The notes below the pieces were generated by a model. The model did not search any database. It saw only the letters and a list, made by a program, of their open reading frames with translations, and had not been told where the DNA came from. 64,000 nt of DNA from Microbacterium horticulturae (GTDB lineage: Bacteria > Actinomycetota > Actinomycetes > Actinomycetales > Microbacteriaceae): assembly GCF_029094505.1 (NCBI RefSeq), contig NZ_CP119108.1, forward strand, positions 1,612,001 to 1,676,000, read 5' to 3'. Below, one piece after another: positions 1 through 8,192 of the stretch. Each line of letters begins with the position of its first letter. Positions within the stretch are counted from its first letter, which is position 1. Made by a program: the position numbers and the translations under genes.

Positions 1-1
1 G

Positions 2-1186
2 CCCTGGGACGTGGCGGAACACGAGCGCATTCTCACCGAGGAACTCGGTCAGCGCCCCGGCGGCGGCGGAGCTCCGAGGCGCATGGCCGAGCTGGCGGGC
101 GAAGTGCGAATGCATCTGGGAGACGCGCAGGCGAGCCTCGACGCGCCGGCGAGGCTGCTGCGCAGCCTTCACCGCATCGGCGTGCCCGCGCAGTCGGTGT
201 CGAAGTGGGAGCTGGTGAAGTACGACCACCCCGTCATCGTGCCGCTGCTGGAGTACCGGCGCCTCAGTCGCCTGCTCGCCGCGAACGGATGGGCCTGGCT
301 CGACGAGTGGGTGCACGACGGCCGCTTCCGTCCGGTGTACGTTCCTGCCGGCGTCGTGACGGGGCGGTGGGCGTCGTCCGGAGGCGGCGCGCTCCAGATC
401 CCGCGGATGCTGCGGCGTGCGGTCCGTGCCGACGACGGGTGGGCGTTCGTCGTGGCCGACGTCGCGCAGCTGGAGCCACGCGTGCTCGCCGGCATGGCGA
501 ACGACCTCGCGCTCGCCCGCGCGGCACACGGGCGAGATCTCTACGCCGGAATCGTGGACAGCGGCGCGGTGGCCACTCGGGGCGAGGCGAAGGTGGCGAT
601 GCTCGGTGCCATGTACGGCGCGACCACGGGGGAGAGCGGCCGTCTCGTGCCCCGGCTGCGTCGCGCCTATCCACGCGCCATGAAGCTCGTCGACGAAGCC
701 GCGCGAACAGGGGAGCGCGGCGGCGTCGTCTCCACGTGGCTCGGGCGTTCTTCTCCGGAGCCATCGGAAGAATGGGTGGCCGTGCAACGGCATGCCGCGG
801 GCGCGACCGGCACGGCCGCCGAACAAGCACGGGCACAGCGTTCGGCCCGCGATCATGGCAGGTTCACGCGCAATTTCGTCGTTCAGGGCACGGCGGCGGA
901 GTGGGCGCTCGCCTGGCTGGGAGAGGTCCGATCACGCCTGGGGGCGCTCGATGCGGTTCCCGCGTCGCAGGCCGCGCTGCGGTCGGGCCCCGCGCTGGCG
1001 ATGCGGCCCCACCTCGCCTTCTTTCTCCATGACGAACTGATCGTGCACACCCCGCGATGTCATGCGGATGCCGCAGCCGAGATCGTGCGTGAGGCGGCAG
1101 CATCCGCCGGCCGTCTTCTGTTCGGCGGCTTTCCGATCGACTTTCCGCTGGATCTGAAGATCGCGGGCACCGCTGCGAAGCAGTGA
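2..1186 (+). CDS. Bifunctional 3'-5' exonuclease/DNA polymerase, family A (5' end outside window)
   Basis: This is the C-terminal polymerase part of an actinobacterial PolA-like enzyme. Polymerase motif A is seen as VADVAQLEPR, with the catalytic Asp near base 460. Motif B, the O-helix, reads RGEAKVAMLGAMYG with Arg, Lys and Tyr in the usual spacing. Motif C is the HDE triad at 1028-1036. The reading frame is open back to base 2 and continues the family's conserved PWDV-type sequence, so the GTG at 11 is probably internal and the true start lies upstream. The exonuclease domain is not in view. The gene ends 8 bases before the stop of the convergent LAxTG gene. It is a second family A polymerase of the actinobacterial type rather than full-length PolA. 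The role is probably repair synthesis. Confidence 0.85.
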   Translation, partial: PWDVAEHERILTEELGQRPGGGGAPRRMAELAGEVRMHLGDAQASLDAPARLLRSLHRIGVPAQSVSKWELVKYDHPVIVPLLEYRRLSRLLAANGWAWLDEWVHDGRFRPVYVPAGVVTGRWASSGGGALQIPRMLRRAVRADDGWAFVVADVAQLEPRVLAGMANDLALARAAHGRDLYAGIVDSGAVATRGEAKVAMLGAMYGATTGESGRLVPRLRRAYPRAMKLVDEAARTGERGGVVSTWLGRSSPEPSEEWVAVQRHAAGATGTAAEQARAQRSARDHGRFTRNFVVQGTAAEWALAWLGEVRSRLGALDAVPASQAALRSGPALAMRPHLAFFLHDELIVHTPRCHADAAAEIVREAAASAGRLLFGGFPIDFPLDLKIAGTAAKQ

Positions 1187-1194
1187 CGCGCCTC

Positions 1195-1866
1195 TCAGCT
1201 GTGACGGCGACGACGTGCCAGCAGCAGCCCCGCCCCGGCGAGGAGGACGATGCCGCCGCCGATGGCGATCGGGATGACCGGCACGCTCAAGCCGGTGACC
1301 GCGAGGATGCCCGCGTTGTCGGTCACCGATGCGGCGGCGGGCGGGTTGGCGCACGCCGATGTCTCCGGAGGGTAGCTCAGGGTGAGCTTCAACGACGGGT
1401 TGACCTCGATGATCGCGGTGACGTTGCCGCGCGTCCAGGCGAAGTTCCCACTCGTGGGCACGAGTTTGCCGTTATCGTCCGTTGTCCATCCCGGCCACAG
1501 CACCGGCACGCCGTTCACAATCTTCGCGCCCGGCCAGAGGACCTTTCCGGACAGCTCATCGTGTGCGTTCAGGGTGCCGAGCGGGATCGTCTGCGAGTGC
1601 GAACCGCTCTGCAGCGTCAATGTCGCGGTGTGACTCGTGGCGGTCTTGTCGGGATCCGACATCTTGAGGTTGTACGTGATCCACGGAGCACCGTTCTCAC
1701 ACGTGCCCACGGCCGACGAGCCGACGAGTGAGGCCGTGTCGGTGGTGACCGGTGTGTAGCCGTGGTCGTTTGTGACACCGTCGGTGTCGTCGGCGAACGC
1801 TGCCTGAGCGCCGCCCAGAGCGAGAAGCGCGGCCACCGCCATGGCCGCCATAGACTTGCGGAACAT
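1195..1866 (-). CDS. LAxTG-anchored surface protein
   Basis: This is a secreted protein of 223 residues. Residues 1-25 form a signal peptide with a Lys/Arg n-region, an Ala/Leu core and an AFA cleavage site. The mature part is a beta-rich domain of unknown function. A sorting signal closes the protein: LAVTG at about 188-192, a hydrophobic stretch and an RRRRHS tail. LAxTG is the motif recognised by class E sortases of high-GC actinobacteria, so covalent anchoring to peptidoglycan is inferred. The start was chosen at 1866 because GGGGAGG sits about 6 bases upstream on this strand. The frame stays open far upstream across rnpB, but that extension is spurious. No sortase gene is in the window. 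Confidence 0.8.
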   Translation of the reverse strand: MFRKSMAAMAVAALLALGGAQAAFADDTDGVTNDHGYTPVTTDTASLVGSSAVGTCENGAPWITYNLKMSDPDKTATSHTATLTLQSGSHSQTIPLGTLNAHDELSGKVLWPGAKIVNGVPVLWPGWTTDDNGKLVPTSGNFAWTRGNVTAIIEVNPSLKLTLSYPPETSACANPPAAASVTDNAGILAVTGLSVPVIPIAIGGGIVLLAGAGLLLARRRRHS

Positions 1867-2013
1867 CGCTGCCTCCCCAGTAGGCATCTTCGCGACCACC
1901 CCTGGTCGCGCGCACCCTCCCCAGTCGGGGTGCACGGTCATTCTAGCGCAGATCGTTGCGCCTCGACGGAGTTCTTTCGCCGCGGCTTTCGGAGTGTCAC
2001 GGTAGGCTCGGGA

Positions 2014-2390
2014 GTGCGAATGGGTCGGCTGGATGGTCGCGTCGCGCATGGTCCGCCATGACGCGCCGAGGAACGTCCGGGCTCCAGAGGGCAGGGCGGT
2101 GGGTAACACCCACCCGGAGAGATCCGCGAGACAGTGCCACAGAGAGCAGACCGCCGGCGCGAGCCGGTAAGGGTGAAAGGGCGGTGTAAGAGACCACCGG
2201 GGTCGTGGTGACACGACCCGCACGGCAAACCTCGCCCGGAGCAAGGCCAGACAGGGGATGACGACGCGGCCCGCCGAGTCCCCGGGTAGGCCGCTGGAGC
2301 GGCACGGCAACGTGTCGCCGAGAGAGATGACCATCCACGGGGCGCAAGCCCCCGGACAGAACCCGGCGTACAGGCCGGCCCATTCGCCCC
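2014..2390 (+). ncRNA. rnpB: RNase P RNA, type A
   Basis: This is the catalytic RNA of ribonuclease P, which matures tRNA 5' ends. The conserved core is clear: GAGGAACGTCCGGGCTCCA near 2071-2090, the CAGGGCAGGGCGGTGGGTAA block, ACAGTGCCACAGAGAGCAG, and ACAGAACCCGGCGTACAGGC near the 3' end. Helix P1 closes the molecule: GCGAATGGGTCGGCT at 2016-2030 pairs with GGCCGGCCCATTCGC at 2373-2387, allowing two G-U pairs. The ends are set from P1 and may be off by a few bases. Open frames on the opposite strand through this locus are not genes. Confidence 0.95.
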
Positions 2391-2403
2391 CGCGCCAAGA
2401 CGA

Positions 2404-2440
2404 CGAAGCCGCCCGCACCGTTCCCGGTCGGGCGGCTTCG
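2404..2440. terminator. Hairpin terminator shared by rnpB and ppgK
   Basis: A perfect 12-bp inverted repeat, CGAAGCCGCCCG / CGGGCGGCTTCG, with a 13-base loop, lies between the end of rnpB and the stop of the convergent ppgK. It has no strong T-run on either side, so bidirectional terminator function is inferred from position and stability. Confidence 0.7.
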
Positions 2441-2452
2441 CTGTGTGAGAGG

Positions 2453-3217
2453 TCAGTCCGCTGCCAGAGCGGCGGCCCCGATGATGCCGGAGTTGTTGCG
2501 GTGCACGGCCGGCACGATGGGCGTGCGCAACTCGAGCAGCGGAAGGAACTCGTCGGCGTGCTTGGATACACCGCCGCCGACGACGAACAGGTCGGGGCTG
2601 AAGAGGAACTCGAGGTGGTCGTAGTACTTCTGCAGTCGCTTGGCCCACTTCTTCCAGCTGAGCTCGTCGCGCTCCATCGCCGAGTACGCGGCATACGCCT
2701 CGAAGTCCGAATCATGGCCGGCGCGCTGCAGATGGCCGAGCTCGGTGTTCGGCACGAGGACACCGTCGTGGATCAGCGCGGTCCCGATACCGGTGCCGAG
2801 CGTCGTGAGCAGGACGATACCGCCCTTGTCCTTCGCCGCGCCGTAACGGACCTCCGCGATACCGGCCACGTCGGCGTCGTTGGCGAAGTGGATGTCGCGA
2901 CCCAGACCGTCTTCGAAGAACTTCTCGGCCTCGAAGTCGATCCAGTCGGAGGAGACGTTCGCCGCCGAGAGGGTCTTGCCGTTCTTCACGATCGCGGGGA
3001 AGGCGACCCCGAGCGGCATGTCGTCGGAGTCTTCGACCTTCAACGTGCTCAGGACCTCCTTCACCGCGGTCAGCACGTCGTCGGGGCGGGCGCCCTTCGG
3101 TGTGAAGACCTTGATCCTGTCGCTGAGCAGCGTGCCCGTCTCGAGATCGACGATGCCACCCTTGATGCCCGTGCCGCCGATGTCCACGCCGACGGCGCGT
3201 GTCGTTCCAGATGCCAT
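2453..3217 (-). CDS. ppgK: Polyphosphate glucokinase
   Basis: This 254-residue ROK-family kinase phosphorylates glucose with polyphosphate or ATP. The N-terminal phosphate-binding loop reads VGVDIGGTGIKGGIVD. Later blocks PLGVAFPAIVKNG, NDADVAGIAEVRYG and LLTTLGTGIGTALIHDG are the glucose- and phosphate-binding segments of PpgK, and ELGHLQ matches the ROK signature. The length matches the PpgK family (about 250-270 residues). Start 3217 puts DIGGTG at the usual distance from the N-terminus. The frame extends further upstream but into the opposing small gene, which is unlikely to be real. The enzyme is cytoplasmic and feeds glycolysis. Confidence 0.92.
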   Translation of the reverse strand: MASGTTRAVGVDIGGTGIKGGIVDLETGTLLSDRIKVFTPKGARPDDVLTAVKEVLSTLKVEDSDDMPLGVAFPAIVKNGKTLSAANVSSDWIDFEAEKFFEDGLGRDIHFANDADVAGIAEVRYGAAKDKGGIVLLTTLGTGIGTALIHDGVLVPNTELGHLQRAGHDSDFEAYAAYSAMERDELSWKKWAKRLQKYYDHLEFLFSPDLFVVGGGVSKHADEFLPLLELRTPIVPAVHRNNSGIIGAAALAAD

Positions 3218-3345
3218 GCGCACCAGCCTAGCCACCCCTGCGCGCGCGCCCGCGCCATGTGTCGTCTTCTCAGTAGGATCGACGTGCGGCCCGGTGTGCG
3301 GGTCGCCCCACCGCGGCGTGGCCGCATCAGGATCGTGGAGGCGTG

Positions 3346-3567
3346 ATGGCCGACGGCGACGACAAGTACTGGTACAACCTGAAGACCGGCCAGGTCGAGC
3401 GGGGAATGCAGGCGCCTGCGCCCGATCGTGCGGGCCCCTTCGACACCGCGGAGGAGGCGGCACGGGCACCGGAGATCATTCGGGAACGCTCCAAACAGTG
3501 GGACGAAGAAGAGCGCCGCGAAGACTCCTGGGGGTCGGGCGGCGACGAGACCGGGTTCGAAGGCTGA
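3346..3567 (+). CDS. Small SPOR-like conserved protein
   Basis: This acidic actinobacterial protein of 73 residues begins MADGDDKYWYNLKTGQVE, followed by the block RAGPFDTAEEAARAPEIIRE. Homologues are usually annotated as SPOR-domain-containing, because YWYNLKTG...GPFDT resembles one SPOR repeat. A real peptidoglycan-binding role is unproven, and no signal peptide or membrane segment is visible. GGAGG at 3337-3341 favours the ATG at 3346 over the GTG at 3343. The gene lies 25 bases upstream of glnA2 and may be co-transcribed with it. Confidence 0.7.
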   Translation: MADGDDKYWYNLKTGQVERGMQAPAPDRAGPFDTAEEAARAPEIIRERSKQWDEEERREDSWGSGGDETGFEG

Positions 3568-3592
3568 CGCCGCGGGCGGCGGAGGAGTGAGC

Positions 3593-4930
3593 ATGGACAA
3601 GCAGCGTGACTTCGTGCTGCGCACGATCGAAGAGCGTGGCGTGAAGTTCGTCCGACTGTGGTTCACCGATGTGGTGGGCACACTGAAGTCGGTCGCCATC
3701 GCCCCCGCCGAAGTGGAGGGCGCGTTCACCGAGGGCATCGGCTTCGACGGCTCGGCGATCGAGGGACTGACACGGTCGTACGAGTCGGATCTGCTGGCCA
3801 ACCCCGATCCGACCACGTTCCAGATCCTGCCGTGGCGCGGGGAGATCGACCCGACGGCACGGATGTTCTGCGACATCACGACGCCCGACGGTCAGCCGGC
3901 GGTCGCCGACCCGCGGTACGTGCTCAAGCGCACACTCGCCAAGGCCGGCGATGCGGGGTTCACGTTCTACACGCATCCCGAGATCGAGTTCTACCTTTTG
4001 AAGTCGAGCCGGTTCGGCCCCGACGGCCCTGAGCCCGTCGACTCGGCCGGCTACTTCGACAACGTCCCCGGCGGCACCGCCCACGACTTCCGGCGCCGTT
4101 CGGTGCGGATGCTGGAAGACCTCGGGATCTCGGTCGAGTACAGCCACCACGAGGGTGGACCGGGGCAGAACGAGATCGACCTGCGGTACGCCGATGCGTT
4201 GACGACGGCCGACAACATCCAGACCTTCCGCACTGTGGTCAAGGAAGTCGCCATCGAGCAGGGCGTCTACGCGACCTTCATGCCCAAGCCCCTCAGCGAC
4301 CAGCCCGGCAGCGGCATGCACACGCACATGTCGCTCTTCGAGGGCGACGTCAACGCTTTCTATGAGGCGGGCGCCCAGTATCAGCTCTCGCGCATCGGCC
4401 GTCATTTCATCGCCGGGCTCTTGAAGCACGCGAACGAGATCTCGGCGGTGACGAACCAGTTCGTCAACTCGTACAAGCGCCTGTGGGGTGGCGACGAGGC
4501 GCCCAGTTACGTCTGCTGGGGCCACAACAACCGCTCCGCCCTCGTGCGCGTGCCGATGTACAAGCCGAACAAGGGGCAGTCCTCGCGCGTCGAGTACCGT
4601 GCACTCGACTCGGCAGCCAACCCCTACCTCGCCTACGCGCTCATGCTGGCCGCGGGGCTCAAGGGTATCGAGGAGGAATACGAGCTGCCGGGCGAGGCTG
4701 AAGACAACGTGTGGTCGCTCACACCGGGGGAGCGCCGTGCGCTCGGCTTCGCGCCGCTGCCTTCGAGCCTCGAGCACGCGCTCGAGTACCTCGAGGAGTC
4801 GGAGCTGGTCGCGGAGACTCTCGGCGAGCAGATGTTCAACTACGTGCTGCTGAACAAGCGGCGCGAGTGGGAGGAATACCGCTCGCAGGTCACGCCGTTC
4901 GAGCTGCGTCGTAACCTCGAGATGCTCTGA
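3593..4930 (+). CDS. glnA2: Glutamine synthetase type I paralogue (GlnA2-like)
   Basis: This is a glutamine synthetase-fold enzyme of 445 residues. The beta-grasp N-domain contains the GFDGSAIEG loop. The catalytic domain shows HPEIEFYL, GPGQNEIDLRYADAL, the glutamate-binding block GSGMHTHMSLF, and NRSALVRVP. The GSI-beta adenylylation loop with its Tyr is absent, so this is the GlnA2-type paralogue rather than the main GS encoded at 18065-19489. A strong site, GGAGGAGTGAGC, precedes the ATG. The glnE start follows 22 bases after the stop, the same glnA2-glnE pairing found in Mycobacterium. The substrate could be glutamate/ammonia or another amine donor, as in some Streptomyces GlnA-like enzymes. 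Confidence 0.88.
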   Translation: MDKQRDFVLRTIEERGVKFVRLWFTDVVGTLKSVAIAPAEVEGAFTEGIGFDGSAIEGLTRSYESDLLANPDPTTFQILPWRGEIDPTARMFCDITTPDGQPAVADPRYVLKRTLAKAGDAGFTFYTHPEIEFYLLKSSRFGPDGPEPVDSAGYFDNVPGGTAHDFRRRSVRMLEDLGISVEYSHHEGGPGQNEIDLRYADALTTADNIQTFRTVVKEVAIEQGVYATFMPKPLSDQPGSGMHTHMSLFEGDVNAFYEAGAQYQLSRIGRHFIAGLLKHANEISAVTNQFVNSYKRLWGGDEAPSYVCWGHNNRSALVRVPMYKPNKGQSSRVEYRALDSAANPYLAYALMLAAGLKGIEEEYELPGEAEDNVWSLTPGERRALGFAPLPSSLEHALEYLEESELVAETLGEQMFNYVLLNKRREWEEYRSQVTPFELRRNLEML

Positions 4931-4952
4931 CGCGCGGGTCGGAAGATTCGAC

Positions 4953-7931
4953 ATGGCAGACCGCGCGCGGGGACTGACCGCCCTCGCACGCCTCGGCTTC
5001 ACCGCGCTGGCCGAGGCCGACGCGCGGCTGGAAGAGCTGTCGGACGCGACCGGCATCGCTCGCTCGCAGCTCACCGAGGGAGCAAGCGTCGCCGCGGACC
5101 CCGACGGGGCGGTGGACGGGATGCTGCGGGTGGCGCGTCGCGACGACGGCGCCGTCCGCGCGGTCTTGGGCGACGACGCCCGAGCGCGCAGCGCCTGGGC
5201 GCTGTTCGGCGCCTCGAGTGGCTTCGCGGACTTCTATCTGCGACATCCCGGCGAGCTCGCGCAACTGCCCGCGGCGGGTGCATCGCTGCCGACAGCCGAT
5301 GAGCTGCGGGCGCAGCTGCTTGCGGCGGTGCGGGCCGAGGCCGGGTTCGCGGCCGACGGCTCTGAGGAGGCGTGGGTGGCGCTGCGGGTGCGGTATCGCC
5401 GGATGCTGGCATCCATCGCCGTCCATGACCTGCTGGCAGACGACCCCGTCGCCGCGGTGAAGGGGGTGGCTGCGGCCCTCGCCGATGCGGCCGGGGCGGC
5501 TCTGGAGGCCTCGCTGGCGGTGGCCCGCACGCGGCTGTGCACGACGCTGTCGATGTTCCCGCGTGACGAGGTGTCGGCCACGTCGCTCGCGATCATCGGC
5601 ATGGGCAAATGCGGCGCGCGCGAACTGAACTACGTCAGCGACGTGGATGTGATCTTCGTGGGCGGCCGCAAGGACGACTCCATCGCGGAGGGACGGGCCG
5701 TGGACGTCGCCACCCGCTTGGCGGTGCAGACGATGTCGGGGATCTCGGGCATCGAGGCGGAGCCCGGGCTGTGGGAGGTGGATGCGAATCTGCGGCCCGA
5801 GGGCAAGCAGGGCGCGCTCGTGCGCAGCCTGGAGTCGCACCTGTCGTACTACGACCGCTGGGCCCACAGCTGGGAGTTCCAGGCGCTGCTGAAGGCGCGG
5901 CACATCGCGGGCGATGCCGCGCTCGGCGGGCGATATGTCGAGGCTGTGCGGGAACGGGTGTGGAGCAGCGCGGCGCGCGAGAACTTCGTCGACAGCGTCC
6001 AGCACATGCGGGAGCGTGTCACGGAGAACATCCCTCCCGACGAGGTTCCGCTGCAGATCAAGCTCGGTCCCGGCGGAATACGCGACATCGAGTTCACCGT
6101 CCAGCTGCTGCAGCTGGTGCACGGGCTGAGTGATGAATCCGTGCGCGTGCGGGGTACGCTCGACGCCCTCGATGCGCTCGTCGCCGCGGGATACATCGGC
6201 CGGGCCGACACCGCGGTGTTCGACCGCGACTACCGTGTGCTGCGAGTGCTCGAGCACCGTGTGCAGCTGCGCGAGCTGCGCCGCACGCACCTGATGCCGG
6301 ACCGGCCGGAGGAGCTGCGCGTCCTGGCCCGATCGAGCCGGCTGGCTGAAACAGGCGATGCCGTGTGGGGCCTGTGGGAGCGCGTGAAGCGTGAGGTCCG
6401 CGACATCCACGTCCGCCTGTTCTACCGACCGCTGCTGTCGGCCGTTGCGGCACTTCCCGAGGAGGAGCGCTCGCTCTCGCCCGGGCAGGCTCTCGATCGG
6501 CTGTCGGCGATCGGCTTCACCGATCCCGCCGGAGCGCTCCGTCACATCGGCGCTCTGACCACCGGGATCAGCCGCAAGGTCGTCATCCAGCGCCACCTCA
6601 TGCCGGTGATGCTGCGCTGGTTCGCCGACGGCGTGGATCCCGATTACGGCCTCCTCGCCTTCCGGCGGATCAGCGAGCGCCTGGGTGACACGCCCTGGTT
6701 CCTGCGCATGCTGCGCGATTCGTCGGGTGCGGCCGAGAGTCTCACCCGCGTGCTGTCGGGATCGCGGTACATCGGCGAGCTCATGGAATGGATCCCCGAG
6801 TCGGTGGCGTGGCTCGATGACGATGCGTCGCTGAAGCCGCGCAGTGCCGCCGCGCTCGCGCAGGAGGCGCGTGCCATCCACACCCGGCACACCGCGGTGG
6901 AGTCGGCGGCGCGGGCGGTGCGGGGGCTGCGGCGTCGCGAGCTGCTGCGTACAGCGATGTCCGCCGTGCTCGGGGTGCTGACGCTCGAAGAGCTGGCCAC
7001 CTCGCTCACCGACATCACCGATGCGACCCTGCGGTCGCTGCTGGAGATCGTGTACCGGGATGTCGTCCCCGAGGCCGATCGTTCGCTGGAGTTCGCGATC
7101 ATCGGCGTGGGTCGCTACGGCGGCGCGGAGCTGGGCTTCGGGTCGGACGCGGACGTGCTGTTCGTCCAGCGAGCGGGCGCCGTGGACCCGGAGCGTGCAC
7201 AGACGCTGGCCCGCGCGATCGTCGCGGGTCTGCGCGAGCACTCCGAAGACGGCCGGACTCCGCTGGAGCTGGACGCGGACCTGCGGCCGGAGGGGCGCAA
7301 CGGACCGGTGGTGCGATCGCTCGATGCCTACCGTGAGTACTACCGGCGCTGGTCACTCTCCTGGGAGGCCCAAGCGCTGCTGCGCGCACGACCGGTCGCG
7401 GGCTCGCCGGCCCTCCTCGATGACGTCATGGCTCTCGCCGATGAGGTGCGCTACCCCGAGCAGGTGGACGATGCGGGCCTGCGCGAGATCCGGCGCATCA
7501 AGGCACGCGTGGAGTCGGAGCGGCTGCCGCAGGGTGCCGCACCCGAGCGTCATCTCAAGCTGGGCCCCGGGGGACTCAGCGACGTCGAGTGGCTGGTGCA
7601 GCTGCTGCAGCTCGAGCATGCGGCGGCCTTGCCCGCGCTGCGCACGACGTCCACCCTGGGCGGCCTGGATGCCGCTGTCGAGGCCGGTCTCGTCCCGGCT
7701 GTGGCCGCAGAGCGACTGCGTGACGCGTGGCGCCTGGCAAGCCGCCTGCGCTCGGCGCACACGCTTCTGTCGGGCCGGACGAGCGACGTGCTGCCGGCCG
7801 ACCGGCGCGACCTGGACGGGATCGGCCGGCTGCTGGAGTTCCCTCCGCGGTCGGCGACAGCCGTCGAGGAGGCTTGGATGCGTGCGTCGCGACGGGCGCG
7901 GCGCGTGTTCGAGAAGCTGTTCTACGGCTGA
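4953..7931 (+). CDS. glnE: Bifunctional glutamine synthetase adenylyltransferase/adenylyl-removing enzyme
   Basis: This full-length GlnE of 992 residues attaches AMP to, or removes it from, the regulatory Tyr of glutamine synthetase. Two nucleotidyltransferase halves are visible. GMGKCGARELNYVSDVDVIF near residue 213 is the N-terminal adenylyl-removing domain. GVGRYGGAELGFGSDADVLF near residue 715 is the C-terminal adenylyltransferase domain. Each is followed by a KLGPGG(I/L)xDxE block in its helical partner domain. The gene follows glnA2. The target GS, encoded at 18065-19489, originally lay just downstream and convergent; the mobile element now separates the two by about 10 kb. Confidence 0.95.
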   Translation: MADRARGLTALARLGFTALAEADARLEELSDATGIARSQLTEGASVAADPDGAVDGMLRVARRDDGAVRAVLGDDARARSAWALFGASSGFADFYLRHPGELAQLPAAGASLPTADELRAQLLAAVRAEAGFAADGSEEAWVALRVRYRRMLASIAVHDLLADDPVAAVKGVAAALADAAGAALEASLAVARTRLCTTLSMFPRDEVSATSLAIIGMGKCGARELNYVSDVDVIFVGGRKDDSIAEGRAVDVATRLAVQTMSGISGIEAEPGLWEVDANLRPEGKQGALVRSLESHLSYYDRWAHSWEFQALLKARHIAGDAALGGRYVEAVRERVWSSAARENFVDSVQHMRERVTENIPPDEVPLQIKLGPGGIRDIEFTVQLLQLVHGLSDESVRVRGTLDALDALVAAGYIGRADTAVFDRDYRVLRVLEHRVQLRELRRTHLMPDRPEELRVLARSSRLAETGDAVWGLWERVKREVRDIHVRLFYRPLLSAVAALPEEERSLSPGQALDRLSAIGFTDPAGALRHIGALTTGISRKVVIQRHLMPVMLRWFADGVDPDYGLLAFRRISERLGDTPWFLRMLRDSSGAAESLTRVLSGSRYIGELMEWIPESVAWLDDDASLKPRSAAALAQEARAIHTRHTAVESAARAVRGLRRRELLRTAMSAVLGVLTLEELATSLTDITDATLRSLLEIVYRDVVPEADRSLEFAIIGVGRYGGAELGFGSDADVLFVQRAGAVDPERAQTLARAIVAGLREHSEDGRTPLELDADLRPEGRNGPVVRSLDAYREYYRRWSLSWEAQALLRARPVAGSPALLDDVMALADEVRYPEQVDDAGLREIRRIKARVESERLPQGAAPERHLKLGPGGLSDVEWLVQLLQLEHAAALPALRTTSTLGGLDAAVEAGLVPAVAAERLRDAWRLASRLRSAHTLLSGRTSDVLPADRRDLDGIGRLLEFPPRSATAVEEAWMRASRRARRVFEKLFYG

Positions 7932-7938
7932 CACGCGA

Positions 7939-7967
7939 AAGAGCCCCGGCGCATGGCCGGGGCTCTT
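7939..7967. terminator. Bidirectional terminator of glnE (and originally of glnA)
   Basis: A perfect 12-bp stem, AAGAGCCCCGGC / GCCGGGGCTCTT, with a 5-base loop begins 8 bases after the glnE stop. Before the element inserted it would have sat between convergent glnE and glnA and served both. Confidence 0.85.
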
Positions 7968-7983
7968 CAGCGTTGTCGGGATC

Positions 7984-8007
7984 AGACCCCGAAGTAGAGC
8001 TCGTACT
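7984..8007. repeat. attL core (24-bp direct repeat, left copy)
   Basis: The copy is identical to 18067-18090 over 24 bases, and the flanks diverge immediately on both sides. Read on the minus strand it encodes YELYFGV and leads into a TGA stop, so this is the original chromosomal 3' end of glnA left behind by integration. Confidence 0.93.
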
Positions 8008-8112
8008 GTTCCCGCCACATTGGGAGGGTATGGGAATGTGAGTATTCACCGTGTGATCAGGAGTTATAGGACTGCCCGACGATGCCCCGAAATGGCACTG
8101 ATTGGGACTTCC

Positions 8113-8131
8113 GCGGACTAACCGCGGACCA
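8113..8131 (+). promoter_or_regulatory. Candidate integrase arm-type sites, left arm
   Basis: Two tandem octamers, GCGGACTA (8113) and GCGGACCA (8124), start 11 bp apart. The same octamer occurs twice, 11 bp apart and in the same orientation, near the right core (18010-18028). Matching pairs on both arms fit arm-type binding sites of a lambda-class tyrosine integrase. The function is inferred. Confidence 0.55.
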
Positions 8132-8137
8132 AAACGA

Positions 8138-8191
8138 CGAAGCGCCCCGCGTCCCGTTCCCGAGTGGGGAGAGGGGCGCGGGGGCGCTTCG
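8138..8191 (-). terminator. Rho-independent terminator after the tape-measure gene
   Basis: Arms CGAAGCGCCCC(C)GCG pair across a C/T-rich loop, 1 base after the stop of the minus-strand tape-measure gene. On the minus strand the stem is followed shortly by TTTT, so it closes the late operon of the element. Confidence 0.8.
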
Positions 8192-8192
8192 G

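Noticed and set aside
1867..2763. Long minus-strand open frame continuing upstream of the LAxTG gene
   Set aside because: It runs antisense through rnpB and ppgK and shows no family resemblance. The true start at 1866 has a strong ribosome binding site and a signal peptide.
4890..7241. 783-codon minus-strand open frame opposite glnE
   Set aside because: It is low-complexity Arg/Gln/His-rich shadow of a high-GC gene. GlnE on the plus strand is full length with all motifs.
7984..8007. tRNA gene as the integration site
   Set aside because: No tRNA arms or T-loop are present. The core is glnA coding sequence, shown by the identical copy in intact glnA.
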